Source: Pyrocephalus nanus
Taxonomy: Eukaryota; Chordata; Aves; Passeriformes; Tyrannidae
Length of the DNA stretch: 64,000 nucleotides
Direction of reading: 5' to 3'
Assembly (NCBI GenBank): GCA_038380795.1
Contig: CM076260.1
Span: forward strand, 74,189,843-74,253,842
Position numbers and translations under genes: made by a program
The notes under the pieces: generated by a model
Told to the model about the DNA's origin: nothing
What the model saw: the letters and a program-made list of their open reading frames with translations, nothing else
Databases searched by the model: none
Shown: positions 12,801 through 23,615 of the stretch, piece after piece
Layout of the letters: the number at the start of each line of letters is the position of its first letter
Position numbering within the stretch: position 1 is the first letter of the stretch

Positions 12801-13963
12801 TGCAACAAGACATTAAAATGTTCTTCACAGTTCTCTGAAGGATTTTTGTGTCTGTTTGGGAAAATAATTTAAGTCTCTCAGGCACCTGTCTCTATTTAAT
12901 AGGGAACCTATATTTGTTTCTGTAGTTGTTGGGAAAACAGCCTAATCTTGGGATTACCTTAACCCTAAAATTGGCATGTGTTCAACTTTAAACAAAGTGC
13001 AAACAATATTAACACTTAAGTATCTGAAACAATCACTTCAACAGATGTGGCTAGAAGTGAGCAGAACTTTTTGGTGATCATAGATGTGTCAAATAGCAAT
13101 TGACTAATTATCAAAGCATTTATGGCTTAATACAATAAATTTACATGAATTTAATTATTGATATAATAGTAAAATTGCTCAGCCTTTGAATTATTACTCA
13201 GTAAATAGAAACAGGGTTTTTTTCCACAAATTTCTAAGATTTTACAGACATTTTTCTAGTCCTTTTATTTGTATTTGTTAGTTAGTACTGGTTTACAAAA
13301 TCCATCCCTGAGTGGAATCACTCTTTTAAGCCATTTTCACAACAGGATGTCCAGAGTGTACATGTCTCTGAGGAGGGCTGGCTTTATGCTGTTTCAGCAT
13401 AGAGTTATAAAATTAACCTTTGACTTCATGCTCACAATCAACAAAGCAGTTTGATTGTTTTACAGTCCCAGTTTTAGTTTAGTTACTTAACGTTTTATCG
13501 CTTCTGCCCGGAAAGAAACCTGCGAATCTAAGGAACTATTGTCAAGTATGAAGAGAACTTAAAAGCAAAACACTAAAGTGAGTTTTCAGATTCATTTTAA
13601 TAGGACACCGTACGTTTAATTTTTGTATTAATACTCTCAAATTTAATCTGTGTACTTGTTTCAATTGATGATGTACCTGTTAATTATTTGCTTATTTTAC
13701 TAGTACTCAGCTTCAGTGATATGCTTGTATAAGTGCATTCCTAAGTCTACCATCCTCCCCATAGTCTGCAGAGCTCAGTAATAAGGGACCTCCACTTTAA
13801 CTTTGGTTTTCCTCTGTTTGAGATTTCCACAAGAATATGACTTTTTTCTCTTTTTTTTTTTTTTTTGGGGTTATGTGGGTTTTGGCGTTGAGGTTATTTT
13901 TTTGTTGTTGCCTTATATATTTTCTGGGAGGGGAGCAAAGTGGGGAAGGGATATTTGTTTCTG

Positions 13964-13987
13964 TGTTTGTTTGTTTGTTTGTTTGTT
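13964..13987. repeat. (TTTG)n microsatellite
   Basis: About five to six TTTG units in the large TSNAX intron, preceded by a T-rich stretch at 13840-13910. Confidence 0.85.
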
Positions 13988-14550
13988 TTTAATGAGAATG
14001 TAACTTGCCAGCCTAAATATGATGATCAGATAGAGCTGTGGCTGTGCTGTTTTGATTTTGTAATGAATTAGCCAGTGGGTAGTTTCACATGACTCGCCCT
14101 GTAAGTAGTGTGCCCCACCCTTCATACAGTGATCCTGGAAGAAACTTGCTGAGTGTATCTTCCTACCGTCTTTCTAGTGGCTGCCCCTGGCTTGTGATTT
14201 CTGCTGCATGGTTTAGAGGAGGAGCTGGGTAAGAGAGCACAGACTTGTGACTATCTGCTTGTATCAAAGCCATCAGCAGAGGCTGCTCTGTAAACAAAAA
14301 GATACAGAGAATGAAGACAAAGGATGAGAAACAAAATGAGTTTGAGCAGTAATAGGGAGAGAAGCAGTTTGTTTATGAAGATGGCAGGTAGCATTGGCAT
14401 TGCTAACCCGAACAACTGAGAAGCATGAAATCCATTTGAACCTGTTTTGTAACCATCCAACAGATATTTAAAGGAGGAAATGAAGTAAGCAAAAATTTTA
14501 GGAGGAAATTTTCACCCTTTGTTTGATCTGTCATTCAGGGTTGAAGCTTC

Positions 14551-14568
14551 CATGCATGCATGCATGCA
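14551..14568. repeat. (CATG)n microsatellite
   Basis: Four and a half CATG units, self-complementary, in the large TSNAX intron. Confidence 0.85.
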
Positions 14569-17287
14569 CGTACATCTCAGGTAGAATTAGATTCTGTTTG
14601 CCCTAACATGACTCCTGCAATTAAGTAATTTCTATTCTTTACTCCTTTTTTTAAATAGGACTAGCTTTTCCTATGTTTTATGCATTCATTTGACTCTTGG
14701 ATTGAGTGGTCCAATGACTGTTTTTTTGTGTTTTTTGGTTTTTTTTTGAGAAACCTGATTGCTTGCTAAATGTCTTAGGGAAACTGCTTTTCCTTCTGTC
14801 TCAGAGCTTGCATATGTAGTTAAGGAATAATGTCTTGAATATCAGCTGATACAGCTGACAAAAAAGTGCTCAAACTTTCAGGCAGAAAAATCTCCTCCTT
14901 TTATAGATATGTTGCTCAGAAGATATCTCAGTGCAACCTTCTAGTTCTTATGTAGAAAATGAATTTTCAAAACATAGAAAGAAGCTGTTACACTGGGTCA
15001 CTGTCACTTGTGTAGTACAGGCTTTTTATATAGAATAAATGTGATAAAATATCAAAATACTTAAGCAGTTTTTTACCTTATACCTGTAATTTTAAGAAGT
15101 GCTAGTAGAAATAATACAATGCTTTTGGTTGGGATTTTTGGTCCATAAAAGGCAGTTTTACAAAAAACTCCATTACTGGCAGCTCAATCCATAAATAAGC
15201 CAATTTTGGAATAAATCCAAAATAAGAGCGTAAGGGGAAAGGTATTGTTGGATGGTGTAGTGAAATGGGATGGGGTTTTTCACCTTGGGAATTACTTGCT
15301 GAAAATAACGGATGTCCTACCATTAAGCTAAAACATAACATGTTTAAACATCCTTCTACCTGCACATGGAAATACCTTATTTCAAGGTCTTGGGTCATTG
15401 AAATGTCATACTGTAGCTACTTCTGGAAGAAGAACTTAAAAAAAAAAAATCATCAAATATTAGTATTTTTTACAAAGTAATTAAGACCAGAATTTGTTAC
15501 CAGTCTATTTGTAATGGTAACCTTAAATGAGGTTTTGTAAGACTTACTTGTAAATAGTGGGAGCTAGATTCCCTAATTGTGAAAAGGTAACAGTAAATGG
15601 CAAAGCACACTGCGTGCAACATTCACAGGGTGTTGTTAAACAAAGGGAGGAGCAGAAGACGTCAGCTATGGTGGGATGACAGGAGGAGGCAAAAATGTGT
15701 ATACATACATATAAAAATGCCCATATAAAAAAGTACGTAATGATAAATGAACAGAGGAGCCAAACACTTATGATGGAAAAGGACAAAACTTCTCTCTGTG
15801 TGGAGAAGTAGTAAGGTGGAGTGAACTGAAAGTGGGAGAAAACTGTTTAGCAGAAAGTTTGAGAGCTGATTTGGTCTCTCTGAGAGCTGTGGGAAATGCC
15901 AAATTGATTCTTCATATGTGATAGTCTTCTCCACAGATAGCAGAGAGAGATTCTCACAGATATTGTAATACTGAGTGCTGATGTATCTGGTAGCTTACAG
16001 CTTCTCCACAGAAGAGGCCAAAATTTTGTAATGGATTACTCGTTGTGTTACATCAGAGGGCAAGTCAGGGAAAGAGTGAGTGATGAAATCTGTCTCTCTA
16101 TAGCTTCTGAAGTTATTTATCTTACAAGATCCTGAGTGGCTTTTATCTAGTATTCTTCTATTGCTTGTGCCCAGAATACTTTACCTGAATTCAGTTGATT
16201 AAATTACAGTATTTAATTGGCCTTGCATCTCCTTGTTCGTATTCTGGTTTGTGAACAGCAGTGTTGAGTGTGGTTTTGGTTGCTGCACGTTTATTCTGCT
16301 TTTCCCACTGCTGGATAAAGGATGCAGGCTGAATTGCCATTCTGAGTTACTTCCACTCAGATACATATTTAAAATGAAAAAAATGCAGGCCACTTATTGT
16401 GCTTTTGTGATTGTAATATGGAAAGCCTTCTACACCTAGAAGTTAACTCTAGTTTTTCAGGGTATTTCCACCCTCATCTTTTATTGAAATCTATGTTCTC
16501 TTCTTTTTGATTTAGACTTTCTTTGATCCAGGTGAACTCTAAATTTGCTTCTTCCATAGTCTGAGGTCTTGGCCCTGTAAAGGTCAGTTGTGGATATTAA
16601 AATTACTCTAATGGAAGCAGGATTCTGCTTCTGGTACCTTGGGTACGTCCTAATTTTCTCACTATAAGCACTGACAAAACTATTGTCTAATCCCGGTGCT
16701 CTTGCAGCATGATACCTCTTTGCTTCTCTTGAAGTGAAATCATCCCCTTAAAATGGCTCAGAATAGCTCTGCTAGAACCTCTTGTCATGTTACAGTTCAT
16801 TCCTGTGACATCCTCCTTTGGAGCTTTCTCTGTCCGTGAGTCAGATATACACATGCATTGACTTTGTCTTCAAAACTTTTTATAGCTTAGTACTGCCATG
16901 GCTATTTGTTCCAGCTATTTGCTCTGCTTTTTTTTTCCACCAACAGTGCCAACTTAAGCTTTCTGCTTATGGACTTTTCTCACATGCTTTCCCTAGATCT
17001 GCTCTCTGCACAAAAGGAAAAAGTGACAACCTGTGAAATCTCCTTGTCTGAATATTCAGACTCTTCTTTTTATATCTCACCTTTGCTGTAATGCATACAG
17101 AAAGTCACCATCTGCTAAGTAGGTAGGAAGAGGTAATTGTGGCAGATAGCTGCAGAAGGCATACAAATCTGGTACAAACTACATTTGTTATCCCATATTT
17201 CCTTGCCAACATACTGACTCCTTTTGTCCCCCTGCATACCTTGGTTTTACAGTGTAAGTTATTTGGACAGAGCAGTTATTCAGTATA

Positions 17288-17405
17288 TTCATAGAATCAC
17301 AGAATAGTTAGGGTTCGAAGGGACCTACAAAAATCAGCTAGTCCAACCCCCTGTCAAAGCAGGGTCACCTGTTGGTCCTCTTATTGGACATCACAATCCT
17401 GTCTG
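17288..17405 (-). mobile_element. Short CR1 3' end, reverse orientation
   Basis: Starts with the CR1 tail TCATAGAATCACAGAATAG, then AGGGACCTACAAAAATCAGC and AGTCCAACCCCCTG. Only about 120 bp remain before unrelated sequence resumes. It lies 260 bp left of a longer CR1 in the same orientation. Confidence 0.92.
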
Positions 17406-17667
17406 GTTGATTTTTTTTTCTTTTTTTGTTTATAACAGATGAATTAAACATGAATTTCACTAAATCTGCGTATTTTAAGGAGCCTGTTTACTGATTCCCA
17501 CAAAATAGAGAAGTGGGAATTTCATTTCTGTTGCTAATAAAGTGAAACAAGGAAAACTTTTTTATTCTTTTTGCTTTTTGTCTTTTTCTTTGCTATGTCT
17601 CTTTGTGAACTCGTGAAAGTGTAATCCATACTCTCCATATACAAATGCTGTATTTTAAAAGCTCCAT

Positions 17668-18650
17668 TATCATAGAAGGGTTTGGGTTGGAAGGGACCTT
17701 TAAATGTTATCTAGTCCGAACCTCCTGCAATGAGCTGGGACATCTTCAACTAGGTCAACTTACTCAGAACCCCCTCTAGCCTGACTTTGAATGTTTCCAG
17801 AGATGAGGCATTGACCACCTCTCTGGGCAACCCGTTCCAGTGCTTCACCACCCTAATCATAAAAAATGTTTTGCTTTTATCTAGTGTAGATCTACTCTCT
17901 TTTAGTTTAAAACCATCATCCCTTGTCCTATCACTATAGGCCCTGCTAAAAAGTCTATCCCCATCTTTCTTATAAGCCCCCTTTATTTAATGGAAGGCCT
18001 CAATCAGGTCTCGTGGAGCCTTTGCTTCTCCAGGCTGAACAACCCTCAGTCTTTCCCCATAGGAGAGGTGCTGCAGCCCTCTGATCACCTTGGTGGTCCT
18101 TCTCTACACCTGCTCCAACAGATCCAGGTCTTTCTTATGCTGGGGACCCCAGAGCTGGATGCAACACTCCAAGTGGTGTCACACCAGAGTAGAGTAGAGG
18201 GACAGAAATCGCCTCCCTTGACCTGCTGTCCTTGGTGCTTTTGATGCAGCCCAGAACACAGCTGGCCTTCTGGGCTGCCAGAGCACGTTGCTGGCTCATG
18301 TCGAGCCTCTCATCCACCAGCACCCCCAAGTCCTTCTCATCAGGGCTGCTCTTCATCTCTTCATCCCACAGCCCGTACTGACACAGGAGATTGCTCTGAC
18401 CCATGTGCAGCACCTTACACTGGCTCTTGTTAAACCTCATGAGATTCCCATGGGCCCACTTCTCAAGCTTGTCCAGGTCCCTCTGGATGGCATCTCACCC
18501 CTCAGGTGCATCAACCACACTACTCAGCTTGGTGTCACCTGCAAATTTGCAGAGGGTGCATTTGATCCCACTGTCTATGTCATGGTTTCAGATGTTAAAC
18601 AGTATTGGTCTGAGTATGAACCCCTGGGGTACGCTATGGGGAGCTGCTGT
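17668..18650 (-). mobile_element. CR1 LINE fragment, reverse orientation, about 1 kb
   Basis: The 3' tail at the left reads TCATAGAAGGGTTTGGGTTG then GAAGGGACC. The minus strand encodes a frame-broken reverse transcriptase, including MRFNKSQCKVLHMG and EKDLGVLVDERLDMSQQ at 18290-18440, a region just downstream of the catalytic FADDT box. The right end is 5'-truncated about 290 bp before the exon at 18938. This is the longest CR1 in the TSNAX intron. Confidence 0.95.
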
Positions 18651-18937
18651 TCAGTATGTTTCTGAGAGCACCATGATGCTTTACATTGAAATTAACAAAA
18701 AGTTCTGAATGAAAAATGCAGTTGGAGTAAAAGCTGGAACATGTTTATCTGCTGTGTGCTTGGTCTGACTTCCATATTTCAGAAGTGTTCTATGTTAGAT
18801 TATGCTTCAGTGTTATTTCTGGATTACGTTAGTTTTCACTTTTTGCTAGTAACCTTCAAATAGTCTCACTTAAAAAATAAATAATCATGAGGATAGATCA
18901 TTGCTGAAAGTTTGAATCAATTCTGCTGTTTTTGCAG

Positions 18938-19065
18938 GACTTCAAGAATATGTTGAGGCAGTCTCGTTTCAGTATTTTATCAAGACACGATCTTTGATTA
19001 GTGTTGAAGAGATCAACAAACAACTAATATTTACAGCAGAAGACAGAGAAGAAACAACAAACACG
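18938..19065 (+). CDS. TSNAX: TSNAX catalytic exon (approx. residues 123-165)
   Basis: The exon completes the split glycine and encodes [20 protein letters not shown], then [20 protein letters not shown]. The two glutamates of QEYVEA (codons 18946-18948 and 18955-18957) match human E126 and E129, known Mg-binding catalytic residues of C3PO, so the nuclease site is predicted intact. Borders are TTTTTGCAG and GTAAAA; length 128 bp, ending in phase 0. The acidic, polar tail of this exon is a variable loop between helices and differs most from mammals. Confidence 0.98.
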
Positions 19066-20197
19066 GTAAAAGTTTTTCTTTTCTCAAGTGACAAACAACT
19101 TTCTGGGATGGAAATGCAATGAGAAGGCTTAGTCACATTTTTGGCATCTGATTAAATAAGGCCAGTAAGTGGAATGGGATTAGATATACATGTGGGCTTT
19201 GACTCACTTGTTCAAAATACTTTATTCTGATAAAGTAGTAAACCAAATCCATGGGATACAAGTTTATAAATTTCACATCCTTTTTATTCAGAGCAACTGA
19301 GCTCTTTCTGGTAGGGCAAAAGATCCAGGATAGTGAAGTACTAGCAAAAAATTGTAGAGGAGGGATTTTTACTGCCTGGGACAGCCTGTAAGACCTGCTG
19401 GTGTATAGTGATGTTGCAGAAGTTGGGGGAGATAAACAAAGCCAAGGCAGGATGAACTCCCTGAATGAAATCTTACTGCTGGTACTGAAGTAGTCACAGG
19501 AGACACTGTATTCAGCTTCTGTTAAAATGTGCTGCATAGGTCTTAGCTTGGTCCTTTGTAACTTTCCTGTAACTTTCATTGTCTCATGTTACCAATATTT
19601 TGGCAATAAAAAATATTGGAAACTTGGATAAAGGAGCAAACTTGTAACTTTGTGATGAGTTTTCTTCATGGAAGTTTTTTTTTAGCTATTTAAATTAGTT
19701 CAATTGATAGAAAACATCTGAGAATACTATAGCTACCAGCTTCTTGGAGAAAGTATATTTTGAAATTCAAGATACTATTACAAAATTAAAAACTTCTTTT
19801 TCATAATGCAGACTCTTTTTGATTGCTTTGGTAGCTTTGGACAGACCATTTAGGAAAAACAATTTATCAGGCTGAGATCTGTCAGATGAAAAAAAAAACC
19901 CAATTGACTGTAAATAAATGTTGTTACGAAGATGTGATAATTGTGTTTGCAAATAGAGATGAAAAGTAGGTATGTTTATCATGCTTGCTAGAATGAAGAT
20001 CGCATCTCAAGTAAAAATTGATGCTTTCTTACGTTCTGGTCTGCTGGAAGTCAGAGCACGTGGAAGTGCCATGCAATTTAATTTTCCAGAATGTTTTTAA
20101 TTTCCAGTTATGTTAGATAAGTTAGTGTGTATTTGAACCATTGTAGACTGCTTTTTCATAGTTCTATGTACTGGATTTTCTTTTGTTCTGTCCCCAG
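19066..20197 (+). other. TSNAX last intron
   Basis: Phase-0 intron with GTAAAA donor and TCTGTCCCCAG acceptor. A 148-codon open frame on the minus strand (19133-19579) resembles nothing I know and has no promoter or splice context; I treat it as chance. No repeat is recognised. Confidence 0.88.
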
Positions 20198-20572
20198 ACT
20201 TCCAATTCCCATGACAAACAACAACATACCTGGAGCCTGAAGGTAACACCTGTCGATTACCTTCTGGGAGTGGCTGATCTGACTGGAGAGCTGATGCGTC
20301 TGTGCATCAGCAGCGTTGGGAACGGTGACATAGACACACCTTTTGAACTGAGCCAGTTCTTGCGTCAGATCTATGATGGTTTTACTTACATTGGCAACAC
20401 TGGACCTTACGAAGTATCTAAGAAGCTGTATACTTTGAAACAGAGTCTGGCAAAAGTAGAGAATGCCTGCTACACATTAAAAGTACGGGGATCTGAAATC
20501 CCAAAGCACATGCTGGCTGATGTGTTCTCCAGCAAAACGGAACTGATTGACCAAGATGAGGGTCTTCCTTAA
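20198..20572 (+). CDS. TSNAX: TSNAX terminal coding exon, to stop codon
   Basis: Encodes [20 protein letters not shown] onward to the C-terminal DQDEGLP and a TAA at 20570-20572. It includes [14 protein letters not shown], in which the aspartate (20276-20278) and glutamate (20288-20290) correspond to human D193 and E197 of the catalytic centre. It also includes the strongly conserved [19 protein letters not shown] and [17 protein letters not shown] helices that contact translin. The exon starts in phase 0 directly after CCCCAG at 20197. The C-terminal length matches mammalian TRAX, so the protein is complete at this end. Confidence 0.98.
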   Translation, partial: TSNSHDKQQHTWSLKVTPVDYLLGVADLTGELMRLCISSVGNGDIDTPFELSQFLRQIYDGFTYIGNTGPYEVSKKLYTLKQSLAKVENACYTLKVRGSEIPKHMLADVFSSKTELIDQDEGLP

Positions 20573-22010
20573 AATAAGGACAACTCAGAAGGGAAAAGGA
20601 CTTAGAAAATGCTTTTTAGTTATGGTTTGTGGGGTTTTGACCCTTCTCAAAGTTTTTTAGGTGGAGACATTTTTAGTTTAATCTATAAGAAGACTGTCTG
20701 CAGTGGTAATTTGTAACCAAAAATATTTTTTATGATGTGCAAGAGAACAAATGTTTGACTTTGGCCTCTTGGTACGGAATTTCCTGTATTGCTCCATTGT
20801 ATCTTCTTTCAGAATGACCAAAATTTCCACTGCACTTTACTCCAGTGACTGTCAGTTGTGTGAGTCACCTCAAACTGTTGTTGCTGTTGTTATTACAAGT
20901 TTTCAGCAAGTACAGCAGTGGAAAAAAATGGTTATGTACTCTTATTTAGCATTATCCATAGGTTTTTGCTGACCCGTTTTCTGAGTATTTGTGTTTTGTA
21001 GCCATGTCATACCTAGAACAGTGCACCTGTGTGTAAGTTCATCCCTTGACTTGAAACTCAGGTGGTCTTAACAGTGCCATGTAACTTAAGTTTTCTCTGA
21101 TTAGTGCTTTGAAGTATGAAACTGAGGCCAAGTCAACTTTTTGCCAACTGATAATGAAGCTAATTTCACCAGATAAATACTGCTATGCACTGGTTATTTG
21201 GGGGCTCTCTTTAAACTGAGCTCTGTTTGAGTTAACACTGGTACTTCGCAGTTTTGACATGAGCTAGAAGATCCACACAAAAAACAAATTGTGGAATGTA
21301 TTGTTTTACATTTTTTGTAGTACAGTTTAATGCGGAATCTGACATATTTCTGTTTGTAGGCAAAAGAAGTTGTCATCCAAATTATGTAATTTGGTCTTAG
21401 GACAGGCTGGTTTTGGCCAGAACGAATGCGATGCAGCGTTGGAAGTCTGCTCTCCACTGTGCTGCCCTGAGGACCTCCAGTGGGGTTGAACTGGCGTAAG
21501 TGAAAAAGGGCTAGCCAAGCTTTAAATATATGTTAGCAGGAACTATATCATGTGCGTGTTCCTATGGAAAGGAAATTGCAAACAGAAGTACAGCAGACAT
21601 TCTGGCTTCCACATTTATCTTTGAGGTGGGTATGTCACTGTTGGCAAAAAATCAGGGCTTTATGCTGCTGTCTGAAGTTATGAAAGTCTGATAATGTACA
21701 TTATGCTAAAGGAAAACAGATAAAACAACATGATCTTTAGACTCCAGGAAATAGGCCTCCCAACTGCAATTGAAAATACTGCATGCTTTTTATTTCCACT
21801 TCCATATGCTGTGATACTGCCAATATTTTTTCCCATGAGCATGTCCTGAATAGCTGGAATCATCTGATATATGGTTAGGAATGGGTAAATACATTTCTGT
21901 CACATTTTTCCATTGTTTCCATGTAAATGTGATGGGTTGAACAGGGAGTGGCTTTTTTCCTATTGCTTAATACTATTTTTTTTACAATAAATTCTGAAAA
22001 GTAGTCACTG
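20573..22010 (+). other. TSNAX: TSNAX 3' untranslated region (estimated end)
   Basis: The stretch from the stop codon to just after the first canonical AATAAA (21986-21991). A T/G-rich segment at about 22005-22040 fits a downstream cleavage element. No repeat is inserted here, as is usual for 3'UTRs. The exact cleavage site and any shorter isoforms cannot be read from sequence alone. Confidence 0.55.
21986..21991 (+). terminator. Candidate poly(A) signal of TSNAX
   Basis: AATAAA, the first in sense orientation after the stop codon, followed by CTGCCTCTATGTTAGTCC and TGCCTGTCTGTCC, which resemble the U/GU-rich element. The next AATAAA is about 1.4 kb further on (near 23367). Confidence 0.6.
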
Positions 22011-23574
22011 CCTCTATGTTAGTCCATTTGCCTGTCTGTCCAAGTGGTAAATTGTGAGTTTCTTCACAATTTAAAAAGTGTGAGTTTCCTGCTGTGCAGG
22101 ACTTGACTTGGAAGTCTCACTCCACTTCTATATTCATACTTCAGTGGGTACTTTCTAATCCTGAATCTCTTTATTCTTTTTCCCTTAACTTTATTCTGTG
22201 AAGTCTAAAAACTAGTTAGGATAAAAACTTCATGTGATCCTCTTGAATTAAAAAAAAGCAAAGCAAAGGAATCAGATGACAAAAGAAGTATATCCCTGGA
22301 ACAAATCTGCAGCAGTACCCACATTTTTACATTTTTCCTTGGGTTTTTCTCAGGGTTTTTTTTTTCTCCCCTGATGGAAGGAAAGAAAAGAGAAGGATAC
22401 TTGCTAATAGGAATAGGTTTGGGGTGTCCCCTCCCCTGAAATGTATACATCTAGTTCAGTTGATGCAGCTAGGAATATAGTTCTGTGTCTTTTGGCACAG
22501 CTAAATTTATTGCGGGTAATTGCTTGTTGAGCGTAGGTGTGTGAAGCAAAACCAGATATTATTAGAGGTATCAGGGATATTAAACAGAAGTCTGTCTCTT
22601 GTCTGTCCTAGCAGCTATCAGGTGGAATTAAAATATGTTCATAGCACAGTTTGAAAAGGGATGAGATGAATTCCAGCACATAGCAGTACTTAGCTTAGTG
22701 ACATTCTGCCTCTAGCCATGGAACGAGCACACAGTGGCCACCACTTTAGTCAGCTCCTGCTTTTGTACAGTCATTCATTATTTTAAAACTACAGATGCCT
22801 AAAAAGAGTATATTTTTTTTCCTAGCAATCCTTAAAAGTAGATGTTCTTTCCGAAAATACATACTGGTTCTAATGATTTTGAGATTTAAATTTTCAGTAG
22901 GGCAAGAGGAATCTAATTAATGACAGACATAATTTCTAAACTTCAGGCTGCCTGCCCTTAGTCAAAAGCTGTGAATAATTTCTAATAGGGAGCAAAGTGT
23001 ATGTGCAGTGTATTAAAACACCAGCACAGATGGGAAGTAGCTAATGGCCTGCAAACCTCCTTCTCAAGGAAATATTTTCCCCCCAAAACAATTGCACTGT
23101 AGCTATTTGAAAAGTGACAGACATTTATCAGCAAAACAAGCTGCTAAACAAGCAATGGCAATTTTCCCATTTCTTATCCCATTACTCTATGGAGCTATTG
23201 ATACGTTTGGTCTACAGCCAGAACCGGGCTACATCATAGCAGATGTTTCACGAGGGCAGCTCTGCGTGCTAAAAATCATCTGCCTTTCTGGAATCTCCTT
23301 TCTCAGAAATGATTTTTCTTTATGGGTTCATTTTTTTTTCCTGACTGTTAAGTTGCAGTGAGGAAAATAAACCCACCCGTATTTAGCTTTCCAGAACTGC
23401 CAGAGAAGTTATGCAAGAGAAATTTCCTGTTGACAAGACATGTATGTCTGCCTACTTAAAGTCCTGCTTACTTGGATTTTCAGTGAGTTTACTGGAAATC
23501 AAAATTAAAAAAAAAAAAAAAAGTATCTTTTATAATATTTAGCATATTAGGTGCCTTATGGAATCCAGACCGGA

Positions 23575-23615
23575 TTCTGGCACTGCCCTCAAAGAGTTTG
23601 CAGTTTAAGAGTAGG
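23575..23615 (+). repeat. Possible MIR-like SINE relic
   Basis: CACTGCCCTCAAAGAGTTTG followed by CAGTTTAAG resembles the core of old amniote MIR/CORE-SINE elements (CCCTCAAGGAGCTTACAGTC-like). Only this short piece is recognisable, so the call is weak. Confidence 0.25.

Larger units (their letters stand above)
4187..18937 (+). other. TSNAX large intron (14.7 kb)
   Basis: GTAAAT donor at 4187 and TTTTTGCAG acceptor ending at 18937. It carries CR1 insertions at about 6305-6815, 9065-9836, 17288-17405 and 17668-18650, plus small TTTG and CATG microsatellites. Outside these I see only AT-rich sequence; the open frames present are short and resemble no family I know. Confidence 0.88.
1..22010 (+). 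other. TSNAX: TSNAX gene, 3' part (translin-associated factor X)
   Basis: Four exons on the + strand join into one reading frame that matches vertebrate TRAX from about residue 41 to the C-terminus. TRAX pairs with translin in the C3PO complex, an Mg-dependent endoribonuclease that removes the passenger strand during RISC activation and also processes tRNA fragments. Intron phases agree across every junction (phase 1 into the first visible exon, then 2, 1, 0). The N-terminal exon or exons, which in mammals carry a basic nuclear-localisation stretch, are absent and must lie left of position 1; I looked for them in 467-2314 and saw no match. The right boundary is set by the first AATAAA after the stop codon. 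Gene identity is secure; the transcript end is an estimate. Confidence 0.95.

Noticed and set aside
19133..19579. 148-codon open frame on the minus strand inside the last TSNAX intron
   Set aside because: No resemblance to any family that I know, AT-rich low-complexity codon use, no promoter or splice signals; chance frame.
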